Origin: Diaporthe sp. PMI_573 | Taxonomy: Eukaryota > Ascomycota > Sordariomycetes > Diaporthales > Diaporthaceae | NCBI GenBank assembly: GCA_021399435.1 | Contig: JAJTUP010000017.1 | Span: forward strand, 248,001 to 312,000 | Direction: 5' to 3' | DNA length: 64,000 nucleotides | Part shown: positions 1 to 13,200 of the stretch, piece after piece | Numbering within the stretch: position 1 is the stretch's first letter | Layout of the letters: each line of letters opens with the position of its first letter | Position numbers and translations under genes: made by a program | The notes under the pieces: generated by a model | What the model saw: only the letters and a program-made list of their open reading frames with translations | What the model was told of the DNA's origin: nothing | The model's database searches: none

Positions 1-1804
1 TTTTTCCGCCCGTAGCAGAGGAACTGCAATGCCCGGGTCTAAGATGAAGATGCCTGGAGTCGGCAGCCTGTATTCGTCTCCTACCCAGGCGAAGGCATCA
101 ACAGAGCTTGGATGGTGAGACGCCTGGTAAGGGCTGCCCCCAATGGCAAGTGGCCGAAATAGCAGAGTCGGTAGTGAGGCCCATTGGAAGCCTCACAGAC
201 CGGTGCTAAGTCCCGGAGCGTGACGGAGGCAGTTCGTGAGGCCCCAGCCTCTTTCGGCCCGTTATGGGGAACTCGGTGTGGCTTCGATTATGTAGGCGTG
301 TCTATTCCTTCAAGCCAAGTCTAGAAGATGTTCACATTTTTTGCGGGAGTCGTGGCTGAGGTATGGCTTTGGTCGGACGAGGAGGAAGCCAAGACTTTGT
401 GCTTACAACGAGGGTTCGGTGTGGCTGGAAACGGGAGAGCGCGGTGCAGGAAGACCAATGCAAGGGACTTTCTCTGGGGTCCACGCGCATTACCGTAGAG
501 CAGTACCTACAATTAGAGCTGCCGTTTGTTTGTTTGCCTGTTTGTTTCATTATTGTCACTTTGGAGGCCCGAAATGGCATCACCTAGCCAGGTCCATAAT
601 CACCATTGTTGACATGTCTCGGGTGTATACCGGATGGTTCGGTGACCCAGGTGACGAGGCGCCGCACCGGATTTGTTTTCCCGATGTGGAGCGGGAGCGA
701 CAAATAGTATGCATTTGTTGGAGCTCCCATCCCCGCTGGGCAATGATTTGGTTAAGGGCCAGATCGATTGGCAAGCTCGCCCGCCCGCCTTAAACGACCA
801 AGATGGCCTATGCAAGGGAAGCTAAGGCGAGGGGACAGAGCAGGGTGAATGCCTCGTACCTGGGGAGGTATGGTATGGCCGATGGTGGTGTGTGTGGGCT
901 GCAGACTGCATCGCGGATCGCGTGGCAGCTTCAAGAGAAGCGAACGACGAGGAGGGTCGATGGGAAGGGGAGCGAGTCGTGCGTGAGATATGACGCAATG
1001 TGATCAGAAGAAGGATTGAGCAGCGTGCGTATAGCGTGGTACGGCAGCACGCTGGGATGGTAGTACTGTGGCCGATACAGTCGCCTGCGCAATCGTCGTG
1101 TATTCTCGAATCCTTGGGAGAGAGTGTTGCAGGAGGGCAGCATTTGATGACTGCATAAGGCTGAGCCAGAGAGCTGGGTAACCGTGGTCTCAGACAGACC
1201 AAAGAGGGTGGCACACGCGCCGTGCATCTCCAGCCTACAGGACAAGTCAGACAGAGCTGCAAGGGCCACTCCCACGGCTCTGCATGTAATAATGTTGGAT
1301 TGTGGATGTTGCTGTGGGTTGTGTGGGCTTGTGGGTTGGAGCATGGGAGAATGGAGAATGGAGATTGAGATTTGAGTTGAGATGGCCAGATCCTTGCACG
1401 GAGCATGGCATGTGAGCCGTTGCATTGGCTGTCATACGGAACCGGATGGGAGCTTGCTGGGTCTGGGATTGTTGAAGCGATGCAACCCAATTCGACTCAC
1501 GATCTCTTCCCCAGACGGCCTAGCTTGGCATGGCGTTATGGACGAAGGGGGTATCGTCGACTCCTCGCCGCCTAAGCGGAGGATGACTGACTATTGCATC
1601 CGTTGAGTGGCTGGGTCTATGATACAAGGTCGGCGGCGACAGCGGCGGTGGTGATGACAGGTGGTGGTCGTGGTGGTGGTTGATGATGATGACGATGACA
1701 AAGGCACTCTGAGAGTACAGTACAGTACCTTTTGAGATGGACCCTGGTGGACGACAGAGCAGTCAAGCTGACGAAACATCCCAAAATGGCACATCGAGTG
1801 CTCA

Positions 1805-1827
1805 GAGACGGAGACGGAGACGGAGAC
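1805..1827. repeat. GAGACG hexamer microsatellite
   Basis: Nearly four copies of the unit GAGACG stand in tandem, followed by GAGACAAG. It lies in non-coding DNA. Confidence 0.8.
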
Positions 1828-3519
1828 AAGGGGAAGAAGCGGGCAGAGATACCAAGAAATGACGCTCCCATGCTTGCTGCCTGGGCTGCGTGCCTGCCCG
1901 CCTTCCTTGACCCCCACTTTCGACCGATGTTGACCTGGATGAGTAAAGCGGAAGCTGGAAGGTGAGAGAAGCTCACCTTGGCTCGCCGATTATAGCATCA
2001 CTGCGCTCAGAACCTCCACCTCCACCTCGACCCGCGCGGGTCGATGCTCACCACGAGCACACGCCGTCCTGCCCGGATGCGTCCAATACCATTTCAAATC
2101 TCGCCACTCGACCTGCCGCCGTCAGCAAGCAACGGCCAGCCTTGATTCATCAGGACGGATTACACTGCACGCCCTGCCATTACTCATATGACGGCACGAG
2201 AAACCGGCGACCGGGCGACGAGTTGGACCGAGCCGCGATTCTCCAACGGCTGACCGAGCTTGCGCCCCGTAACGGAGTGGCGAGAATATGTCACCTGTAC
2301 TGCGTTGTTGAGACATCGGGTCGGACCGGCAATGGCCAGCCTTGTCGACTTTAACTCCGCCCGGACATCGTCAACATCATGCTCCCTTGCGACCGACCGC
2401 ACGACACCACACTGCGTGGCCCGCGAGATACGTACTTCGTGGTCAGGTTCGTCGTCAGGTCAAAAACCTCGGCCGTAGAGGCTTAACGACCTAACTCCAT
2501 GATCACGGCTTGTGCCACAAACCTCACACAATGCTTGGGTGACTCGACGGACTGCTGAGGTAACATTGCTGCCTTGCCTTCAAGGACTCTCCGAGCACTG
2601 CGGGGCGGGCGGCTGCCATGGCGGCTGCGGCTGCGACCGCGACACGACACGACTACGAATGCAACATCCCGCAGCATCCAGGAAGCACTGTCTTGCATGT
2701 CTACAGCCAGCACACGGTCATGCTATTACAAAGAAGAAGGCCCGATGACAGGTATTACATGCATCGGCAATGCCAAAAATGCTGAGAGCCCACGACCTCC
2801 GGCGCCAAGCATCCCTGGACGGATCGCTCTTAACAGCGTAGCCGACGTTGCACCATGCAGGCCTCGCCTCGATTGTATTGACCATGGGTCACAATGAGTC
2901 TGACCTGCATCACTACTGCCGGAACGGAAAACCTCCTTCAGCGGACCTCGACCGTCGATAAGGTTAGTCCACGTCGTCGACAGACACACGCACGTCACAC
3001 TACGAGTTGTGCGTTCCGCGCAGAGCATCAGTATGAGCGACAACCTGAAACAAGCTGAAAAAAACAGTTGCGAGTGCACCGAGCGAGGCCTCTTTCAAGT
3101 TCCTCGCATGCAGTGTTAGTCTAGCTCACCTGCACCCAAGCTGCAAGGGACTGGGCCCCAGCATGCAGCTCGACTCCTGCGGTGCAGCGCGACTGACCAT
3201 TTAGGTCAGCCCTAAATCGCCACCGCCTTTTGGTACCGGCTATGGCAGCACCAGTTCATGTGTGCAGGATTCTTCGTGCCTGGTTTCTTGGTGCAGTACC
3301 TACTATCAGCCGTGGGCCATCTAGGGGAACAGAAACCAGGAACAAGGGAAAATGAGGTCTCCCGTGATCCATCAGAAATCCTCGCCGAGCCCAGCTGCCG
3401 GGGACCCGTCAGGGCTGTCTTCCGGTTCTTGTCACGGCAGGTGTATTACCCGCCCGGGCGGTCTCCGCGAGATTGAGCTCCGATTCAGCGAGCCACCGGA
3501 CCAAGATCATGCCATGGAT

Positions 3520-3539
3520 TCGGGATCCCGGGATCCCGA
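3520..3539. repeat. 20-bp perfect palindrome
   Basis: TCGGGATCCCGGGATCCCGA is identical to its own reverse complement. No gene or known site is attached to it. Confidence 0.85.
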
Positions 3540-4360
3540 GACTTTTCTTCCAGCTTCAATCATCTGTCGAGCCCAGGCGCTGGGCAGTCAAGTCGCCCAC
3601 GCAGCACAATTTGCGGGGGATTTGCATCTTGCTTCGCACACGGTCCAATCGCTTGTCTTACCGGCACATGTATTCCCTGTCCCGAGCTACTGTGTGTACT
3701 GCCGCAGCTGGTTGACTTCCTGCGGCTTTGCTCGCAGTGGCTGTGCTACGACCAACACCAACTCCCAACTACCAATGCGCAACCACTCATGTCATTGCGC
3801 TTATCTCACCGTCGCTCTGGGACCCTGGCTGGCTAGCGAACTTCCCCTTTACCGCACGACGGTCCCCCAATATCAGGCTTCCCACTTTACGATGTCACCC
3901 GGGGTCGCCGTCGATCACGCTTTATCTTAGTATTCGGAGCAGCTTATGATTTCATCATCGATATTCTACTTCCCTCCTCCCACCCATAGCACGGTTCATA
4001 TGACCTTGATACCAAGGCTCGACTCTCCCTCCCGCTGCCAGGCATCCAGGCAGACGCCCGAAGATCCGGCACCTGCTCACGCAAGCCCATGACAGATCGG
4101 GGACCCTGGCACACCATCCGATTAGCGACTGCCGTGTTTAGAAACGACAACCATTGATGCTCTTGGCCAACTTTCCCGCGAGAGACCCACGTGCGCTCGT
4201 CAACCTGGTCGGCGCGGTGATGACACATCAAACAATTGCTCCTTGTGTTCAATTTGTCGTACCTTTCCTGAAGAGGCACCATTGATGGCCCTCGTGGCTC
4301 CGTTTCGTCAGCCACCTGCTCCGTCTGCGCCCCTTCTCCGTAACGCGACCCACTTGGATG

Positions 4361-4380
4361 GACTGACTGACTGACTGACT
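4361..4380. repeat. (GACT)5 tetranucleotide repeat
   Basis: Five perfect tandem copies of GACT lie in gene-free DNA. Confidence 0.9.
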
Positions 4381-7300
4381 TGCATCTAGTCTACCGGCAT
4401 ACCAAAAGGTCAACGCTCGAGAACGAATGTGAGTATTCACTACTCTCTCATGTTAAAGCTGAAACACTGAAACAAAGTCCCCCAATTCCTCTGTACCAGG
4501 GGGTTTGTCCAGGCTCAGCCAGCACCGCAGTCCCCACACGATGCTCCTCGCTGTGATTTGCGCCGGCCCCCACTCTGCTCACATCTTCTCTTCGTCTTCA
4601 AACAGGTAGCCAATGGAATGATCAAGCGATCTTCTCATTCTCTTTACTCGACGGCTTGGACTTTTTATGACGCGCATGGACTGAGATGCCCGGCCACGAA
4701 GCCACCATGCTCGACTCCTTCCGTCACGCTCGCCTCTCTGGGTGACCACATCCTCCGGTAGATCACGGCGAACCAGAACAATTGACCAGATTCCCAGCCC
4801 CCAAATTGACTCACCTCTGGCCAGAAAAGCTTATCAGCGATCTCTTTCGCGTCAGGAATTTGCCACGCTTTCTATCGTGATCCTTCGCCTTTGGACACGA
4901 TGGCGTTGAGCCGGGGAGCCGGTAGGCTTCCCTCGTACTATTGCCTGAGACTCGGCCCCCACGAGAGTCATCGCCGTTGTGCCCTTCGCCTCCTCTATGT
5001 GAAGAGGTCTCTCACCTCCAGCGAGCTCTAATCATGCCGCAACCCAACATCACAACACAGCCGATGAGGCCGACGCCTGCTCCACCATCGTTCCTTCACA
5101 GGTCCCTCAAGCTCAGCCAATCATCAGCTAAAAGGGCGGCTTAAAAGTCCCAAGCTCAGCCCGACGGATTTCTTAGTGCCACGGCGGCCGCCCGGCCTTA
5201 GGTCTAGCACACACGCGTACCTGGACCCGGCCGTATTCTTCCGCTTGTTTGTGGGGAATCGGTCTGAGTGGGGGATAGGTAACAGTGCAATCGCCGGGTC
5301 GAGTGTGCTGCAACCAGATTCAAGCTGTCATGCGCCACTGCTAGCATGACCTGAATCGTACAACCCGACTTCAGACGCTTGGGACTGTCCAGCTCGCAGA
5401 CTCTCTGTGCTTGTGCTACACAACCTTGACTGCCAGCCAGAGTTGTCGACAGCGCCATACCCTTCCCCGGCTCAATTCTCCAATGCTGTCACACCACGGC
5501 CCAACTTGACTGCTTGCCTCGGAGCACGGCTTGTCGGGCGCAGAGGAGATGATTACTCCTGGGCGTTGTCGCATGAGTAGGCCAACAATTCTTGTGTGAT
5601 GTTGGACAGCATCCCTCGCTTCACGACAACTCGTAATGCTGTGGTGTATTCCTTCGGCCTGGCATTCTAAGGCACTGATGTAAGCTACGACAAATGCCTT
5701 GACCTCGGAAGGACCAGAATCCCATCATTCTGAATCGCCTGAGCCCATGTGTCAGTCAGAAGGTTATGGCCACAATCAGAAGCCAATACCCGCCGACGTC
5801 GTACAAGAAGGAGCCCTCACAACGTGGCTATCGTTGACACATTCAGAGTCTGCCTTGTCTTCTACCTTGCAGACGATGACCGATGCGATGCCGTGCTGGG
5901 AAAGTAGGCCTGTCAGGCGATCAATACACGCTAAAGTCGTGCCGCGGGTTCCAAGCTGCCTGGAGGAAATGCTTCCCAAAGCTGGTCGCAGGTGACAGAC
6001 TGTCAAATGGTTACACAGGTGTGACCTCACATCCGCGCCATCGGTTCCCGACAATCTGGCACTCCGGCCATCTCGTAAAGCATCACACAAGCGCAACACT
6101 TTGTGTCTCTTTTCACTCAGGCAAGGCACATGTGACACAACGCGGCTAAGAGGTTGTCTTAGCCCTATACAAGGCAGACAAAGGAACAGAAGGAGCATCA
6201 TATCGCATGCCTAATCGCAATATGCCCCACCCCACCCATGGGAACGGTCCATCAGAGACATTCGCCAGGGCAAGATCTCGCCCCCAAAAATACAAAAATG
6301 TCTTGGAATTCCTAGGTACACCGAGCGGTACATGCAGCCCAGCCCAGCCCCGCCCCGGTCCAGGACTGGGATTTGCTGCATGTGTCGGCGCTTGTCTTTT
6401 TCCGGAGCCAGGCCACAGCCGCCGAGTATGCCTTGCCGATCAGGGCAGCCTAGAATCTGGGCTTCGCTTCGACGACATGCGTAACCCGCGCTTGTGGGGA
6501 CCTCTGCACTCCTGAATTGCGAGTTTACGATGAGGATCGATTGTTACCGACTCTCGCTTCCTATTCCGGGAAGTCCTCGAGTGACTCGACCTTCCTTCTT
6601 GTTTTGTTGGGGCCGTCGGGCCGGATCGACAACGGCCTGTTGCCACACTCTGCTTCGTCTCGGTGCACGTCCTTTGATGGCGCGCATGGCGCGCTTTTCG
6701 CGCTTGTTGTCTCCTTTAATGGCAGTATTACTCGAAGAGTGGACGATTCGTCTCTTTTTTCTTGCCAATCTGCTGACCAAGTATTATTTGGGGACCGCTG
6801 ACTTGAGTAGTAGTGGTGTGTAACTCCAGTCCAATCCCCAAACCACACCCATTCCCAGGCCGGCCAGCGGAAGCGACCCCTAGGCAAACAAATTAAAAAA
6901 AAAAAAAAAGCAAGGACAGATGACAGTCTAAGGCGCGGCGGGCCGTGCCCGAACCTGGTCGATGATCTCCATCAACACCATCTCCTCACTGGACGCATCG
7001 CCACTTGTTCTTGGGAGAAGAGGGTGTGCATCTGTGTTGGACAGGCCCAACTCGGGGCCGCGTCCCAACATCACTGCCGGGCCGCCTGCATGGACACGCC
7101 TCACTATAATCTCCCGACATGCCCAATCAAACGGTCGCCACCAGTATGAGCTATTGACCTGGAGCCTGAGGCGGAGGAAGCAGCTCAGGCATTCGCGGCT
7201 CAGTGGCAATGGGGGAGGACGAGGATGCAGTATGGTGCAGGTGTGACAAGATTTCTTGCTCGCCTAGCCAGCTGCTCTAGGCCGCATTCATGGTCGATGC

Positions 7301-10272
7301 AGAGTCTGGCCGTCCACTGCTGAGGCATGGTCATGTTCCGTGTAACAGAATCGAGGCCGAAGCGAGGGGACTATCGATATTGGCTGGGCCGCAGCCACGA
7401 TACTGATACTCCCGCCTGATGCGCGACAGTCATGTCGCACAAGCGTCTGTTCCAGAGAGAAAAAAGGATTCTCCCGGACCCCCACTGGCATGGCATGACA
7501 AGGCCATGGCAGAGCGAGGCAGGGCAGGGCAGGCAAGGTAGGTAAGGCATACACGCAGACAACAACACCGAAAGAATCACGATTGCGGCAGCACAAGGAT
7601 TCAAGGTTATGGGATCGGCTTGGCTCGCCAATGGCCCCGCGCCCAATATCCCCGGACTGTGGCTTGAACGGTACTCCCTCGAGTCGAAGGAAGAATGGCG
7701 TAGAGGGGGGTGGGTGAGACCCGGGGCCGGGTAGGAAGAAGAGGAGGAGGAGGGTGGGAGGCAGGCAAGGGAACAAGTGAGCAAGCGAAGGTACTTGTCC
7801 CGCCGTGGGTGGTGTACATGGACGGCCGCCCAAATGGGGACCCGCATTGTACCTGCGGCTGGCCGCCGATGTACCTACCTGCCCATCCCCTTCACCTCTC
7901 TCTCTCTCTCGCCTGCCCGTTCTTGGCTCGCCGGCAGGCAGGCAGACATGTAAGGTGAACAAACACCATATCTTCTCATCTTTTCTCCTGTTTCTAGATT
8001 GGACGGGATTGGGGGCCGGCAAGTCATCGAGCTAGACTAAGACTGCTGGCCGGCCACCACACAGGCAGGCAGGACAGTTCCTGATTCTCTGCACATCCCA
8101 TCATCCCATCATCCCGTACCTCTCTTTTCTCGATGCCTTGATCGATCCTTTTGGCCTCACCGGTGTGAGGTGTCCTGAGGCGAAGCTGACGACTAGGTCG
8201 CCAGCGACGGCTGGGTAACATGAGCTTTTCTTTTCTTTTCTGCGCAGCCTGGGGAGGTGGGGGAAGGGGGTTCGATGCAAGGTGGTACTGGATAGCTGGG
8301 CTGTCATTGAGTGCCTGACTATTGTCTCCCGAGGCGGCGGCGGATGGGTGGTGGTAACGGCCAGTTCACTCGGCCCTCGTGGGCATACCGGACGGTGTTT
8401 CGCCACCCCTTCTGCCGTTCGCGATGGCTTGGTTCTGTCGGGCACTGCGCGCGCCTTGCGCTGGGTGGTTCAACCACTGGGATGGTCCCTGGCTGGCGTG
8501 TCCCAGTGCACGGGAACATCTGGTGGCATCTTGCCCGTCTGGCCTATGGGCATCTGCTCTCGTGCCGCAAGATCGACGGATGTGGAAGGTCATTCGTCGC
8601 AGGCAGCATTGGTTGAAGTGCTGAACAGCAGGGGCAGGGATGGACACGACACGTACGGATGGGCGTACACATGTTCGAGTTGGGTAGGAGGTCCTCCCTT
8701 CTGGACTCTCTCTTCTCAACTCCCATATCGTCACAGCCTGGTAGAAACTGCAGAAGAGAAAATGTGGGTAAGAGATTCATGTTAGAGATTCATGTTCTAG
8801 GATCCATTGATTCTCAAGAGCTTTTCTCCTCTCCGCTTCTACTTCGCAAACGAACCATCCTCCAGAGCACCCCGACAACATGGACAGACAGCCAAACACC
8901 GGCCTCTTGAGACCCAGACTCGTCCAGTCTCGCTGGTCACCGGCCTCGAAGAGAGAGCCCGGGCACAGAAATGAGATGGGTATGCAGTCCCTCAATCATC
9001 ATCCTCTCACTGAGATGCCAGTCCTCGTCCTGTTCCCGTCGCCCGTCTATCACTCTCCTCATATCAAACACCACACAATAGAGCAAAAACGGCCGGCGTG
9101 TTCGAGTGTGCCCTCGCCCTCGCCCACGCCCCTCCCCCCTCCCCTTCTCTCATATCATGAACAACACCCGCTCCAGCCAGCCATGGAACTCCTTGTTTTC
9201 CGTTCCACCCCCCCCCCGGAGACCGTCTGTTCTATATGCACGCACCCAATCTTAGCTGGCCCGTCGCGTTTTCGCCTCGTCCCTTCCTGACATGAAGCAG
9301 TGACGCCGAAGAAACCGACCGCATGCACCAAAGAAATACCTGGTTAACAGATGAAAGAACGGACACGCCACAAGGGTGTACTTGGAGCCAGGCGGTCTTT
9401 CCTTCCCTCCACGCACACTTCATCGATCAGGCTGGACCGTCTCGTATAATGGCCGAGGGGGACCAAATCCACGAAAAGAAACAATGCCAAAAGCCCAGAG
9501 AGAAAAAAAGTCTTCGTTAAAGTGGAATAGATAGGTATCAAGCGAATGGTAGGTGGAATAATAGGAACAAAAGGAAGAAATGAAGGAGAAAAAGTAAGAG
9601 GCAATGTGCAAAAAAGGTGAGGATGCAAAGAGCTGGTATCATTATCTTTCAAGTATGTGCTTGTAATGCTCTCACTCCCAGGTGCCTCCTCTCTCTTTTC
9701 CCGTTCTCGCTCGCTCGACATAATGAATCCCCACACAAATGTATGATGCCTGGCTGCCTGCCTTGCGCCCTCCCCCCATCCCTTCTTCCTCACTTGCGAC
9801 CAGCTTTGCTCAACTTGACTTGCACTGGTCTACCCTGAGCTGCCATCCGAATACCCTCAAGTAGCCCATAATCAGGGCCACTCGAAAGGCAAAGTGTGAC
9901 AGTGATAGGGTGAGAAATTGAGGGTGTTGATAGTAGTAATGTGGTGCATAGCGAGTATGCCATATAAACAACGAAAAAGTGGAAGGGTGCCCACCAAGGG
10001 ACCCCTCTATTGTTTCTCTCCGACATGAGACAAACGTGAAAAATAATCCAGACCGACAGACGGGCGCCCTTTTACTCGGTGTTGAACGCCGTTGCCTCCT
10101 TTGACCCCATGCCCATACCGTACTCTGAACAGTCGCCCACAGCATATAGAAAACAAGGCCAAGCAAGCCAGCCGAAATGCCCTTCCCGTCAGTTGCGCTC
10201 ATCTACCAACGGGACTCTATTCCCAAGACTTTCGCAAGCGTGCTCCTGCAGCTCCTCATAATAGAGGCACGT

Positions 10273-13200
10273 TCAAACCCCAGCCCTACGGCTCATCGCA
10301 GCTGTGGCCCCTGCGCTCGCAAGGTCCTGCTTAGCACTAACAGTGCGGCCTGCGGCGCGGGGGAGATTACTACCGAGGGGCCCGCCGTTGGTGCCAACCG
10401 TGCCCGTGCTGGTCCGCTTGGGAGGAACACCAACCGCACCTGACGTTCTCCTAGAGCCTGGCACGGTAGCCGAGCTTTGTTTTGCAGGCGAGCCAAGGAT
10501 GGTTGTTGCATCCTTGGGGCGTATGCTGGAACTGACCCTCATGGATGTGGCTGCCGCTGGTGGTTCTGGGAGTGGCCGTGGGGCAGAGAGGGCAGAGATT
10601 GTATTGTGGCGCTTGATCGGGGACTGCTCGCGGTTCATAACTCGTGCGACGGGAACAGAAGTCTTCTGGCCGGTAATGAATTCGTGGCGAATGGCCTCGT
10701 CAGGCTTCATTCGTCGGTCTGGGTCCCATCTCAGACATCTGGCGAGGAAGTCGAGGAACGGCTCATCGTCACACTTCAGCACCTGCTGGAGAGTCTTTGA
10801 CGACGGCCGTCTTCTTCGGCCCTTGGACGAGACCGTCAGACGAGGCTTGCCCATTGAGTCAAAGAAAAGCTTCTTCCGTGTGCTCTTCTCGATGAGGTGC
10901 TTCTCTGGCGGCCCAAACACCTCCATGATGCAGGCCAGTTGTTCCTGCTCGTTCTCGCCCGGGAAGATCGGAACACCAGTCAGAAGCTCGGCCAAGATGC
11001 AGCCAAGACTCCACATATCGATGGGCATTCCGTAAGACATTCCCAGGATGACCTCCGGCGATCGATAGAACCGCGATTGGATGTACGTGTAAACCTTCTC
11101 GTTCTCGAAGCAACTCGAACCGAAATCGATGACCTTGAGCTCGGTATGCAAGGGATGGCGTAGGAGGATGTTTTCGGGCTTGAGATCACAGTGAATGACC
11201 TTGTGCTGCTTCAGCAGATTCAAAGAGCTGAGCATCTGCTTCGTAAAACGTCTGATCATCTTCAAGGAGAAGCCGCGGAAGGCATTCGCCTTGATGAACT
11301 CGTAGAGATTCATATCCAAAAGCTCCGTAGAAATGCAAAGATGCCCACGGAAGTAGAAGCTGTGTGTGAAGTTGACCATGCTGTGCTTGTTTTGCGGATC
11401 CTAGGGGACATGTTAGCAGACAATTTCACAAGCAGCCCAAGGAATACCTACCCATTCGCGAAGCTTTTGTAGAATGTTGACTTCGACAAGAGCTTGCTGG
11501 TGGAACCGCTTCTTGTTCCTGATAATTTTCACAGCAACAAGGGCACCCGTTTTGTGGTCAATGCACCTCACCACCTGACCAAAGCTTCCCTTTCCAAGAA
11601 CATCGATAATCTCGTACCGGTAGGACAGGTGATCTCCAGTGATGATGGTGTAGTCCCCGCGTTCGTCATCATAGCCAAAGTTTGGCACATCTGAGTTCAG
11701 GTCTCCAATGACCTTCTGCGCATTTTGTGTGCCACAGAAGTAGATGTCGTTGTAATCGATGATCTCGCCTCGTTCGTAAATGTTCAACATCGCTATCCGG
11801 ATGGCGTCTTGTGGGCTGACACGCTCCTTCGGCGTAGCGCGCTTCCGCAGAGCGTCCAATGTCTTCGCGGCAAGCTCTGTCTCCTTCCGTCGAGTGCCCA
11901 GCTTCTTCATTTCCTCCTCTGCCACTAGATCATCCTTATCCAGGTCGGCAGTCCAGACATCCGCATGTCGCATTGATGCCGACGATGGCTTGGATCTGAG
12001 GAACTTGTGCATGACCGACGAGGAGTGTGACACGGCTGGGCGGTTTCCTGCACCGTCAGCAGTGGGTTTGACCGTCCTGACCGTCGTGGCCTGAGTAGCG
12101 TCGCTCCGCTTCCTCTCATGAGCCATAACAGTGTTGAGGCTCGACCCAGAGCTCTTCCGCCTCTTCGAATCGAGATAAGAGGTGCTCGGCTTCGATGATA
12201 TGCTTGGGCTCCCGGATTTGTGCGTCATGTTCCCCGTTGTAGCTGAGATCGGAAGTCGCGGCGGGGGCATCGCGTCGTGTTTGGCGTTGTCAGCCGACTT
12301 CTCTTGGGCATGGCTGGCGGCCTTGGAATTGCTGCGCTTCCAGGACAGGCTCAACTTTCTCCGCAGAGTGGTCATCGAAGAGGGAGTGGTCGGCTCCTCA
12401 GGGCTGGACTCTTGTGTGGGCGACTTCGGGGTCGCCTTGATGGTGGGTTTCGAAACGGACTTGGACGGCTGTCTTTGAGCTCGAGGCCCCGATGGCTTTG
12501 ACTGGGCGATGGGAGGGTTGTTGGTTGTGGTTTCTTCTGCGTCGCGGAGTTCAGTGCCGGTCTGGGACCTCTTGAAGTATGCTTGTTCGAATGCCCCGTC
12601 TCTGGGGACGGACGAGGAAAGGTAAGGGGAGACTGAGGGTTTCCTCATACTGCCGTTGATGGATTCCGAGCTACTAGTGTCGGGAACCAGTGGGCTCTCT
12701 ATCCGGCCTCGATGAACAGAACTGCTGCTGCGGAAGTGGGACAGTTCCTTGTCCGCCCGGTTCTTGGAGAAGAAGGTGCTCCTCGAGGCCGTCATTGGCG
12801 TGGTTGGTGTCTTTGCCGTCTGCCGCGCCGGCGGGGAGCTGATATTCCTTGGTACCTGACCTTGCTGGTCATTCTGTAGCTTGGCGATCTTGTTCACGGT
12901 CGGGGTGCTCAACGGTCCCACTGTGAGTGGTGGCAGGTTCATCGGTCTAAAGTTCTTCCTGGGCTGCACCGGCTGCACCGGCTGCGCTGGTTGAGCTGGT
13001 TGAGCTTTCTTCTCAGGATCCGGGTTTGATCTTGGGGCCATCCTCCGAGCACTCGGCTTGCGCTGCACCGGCGTTGCTTCTTGGACAGGTGCACCAGAAA
13101 GACTTCCTGTCGACGTGCTGCGAATACTACTCGCATCAAGTGTGAGGTTGGACTTTTTCTTGTCCAAGAAGTGTAGCTCGGCAGGCGAGTCCTTCGGTGA

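Larger units (their letters stand above)
1..10272. other. Long gene-poor region, no convincing coding gene
   Basis: Both strands carry many open frames, the longest 244 codons (minus strand, 7288-8022), but they overlap in several frames, are low in complexity (runs of Pro, Ser, Leu, Arg) and show no domain or splice-joined continuity. I therefore call no gene. Visible content is a purine-rich and GGT/GAT-rich stretch at 1630-1710, a GAGACG hexamer run at 1805-1827, a 20-base perfect palindrome at 3520-3539, a (GACT)5 run at 4361-4380, an A-tract near 6893-6908, and pyrimidine-rich tracts near 7890-7910 and 9100-9160. The right end lies 3' of the Pom1-like kinase gene and probably includes its 3' UTR. 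Confidence 0.6.

Noticed and set aside
822..1490. Open frame of 222 codons on the minus strand
   Set aside because: No domain, overlaps an equally long frame in another phase, and contains only Ser/His/Pro-rich stretches.
7288..8022. Open frame of 244 codons on the minus strand
   Set aside because: Low complexity (Pro/Leu/Ser tracts encoded by CT-rich simple repeats); no family resemblance.
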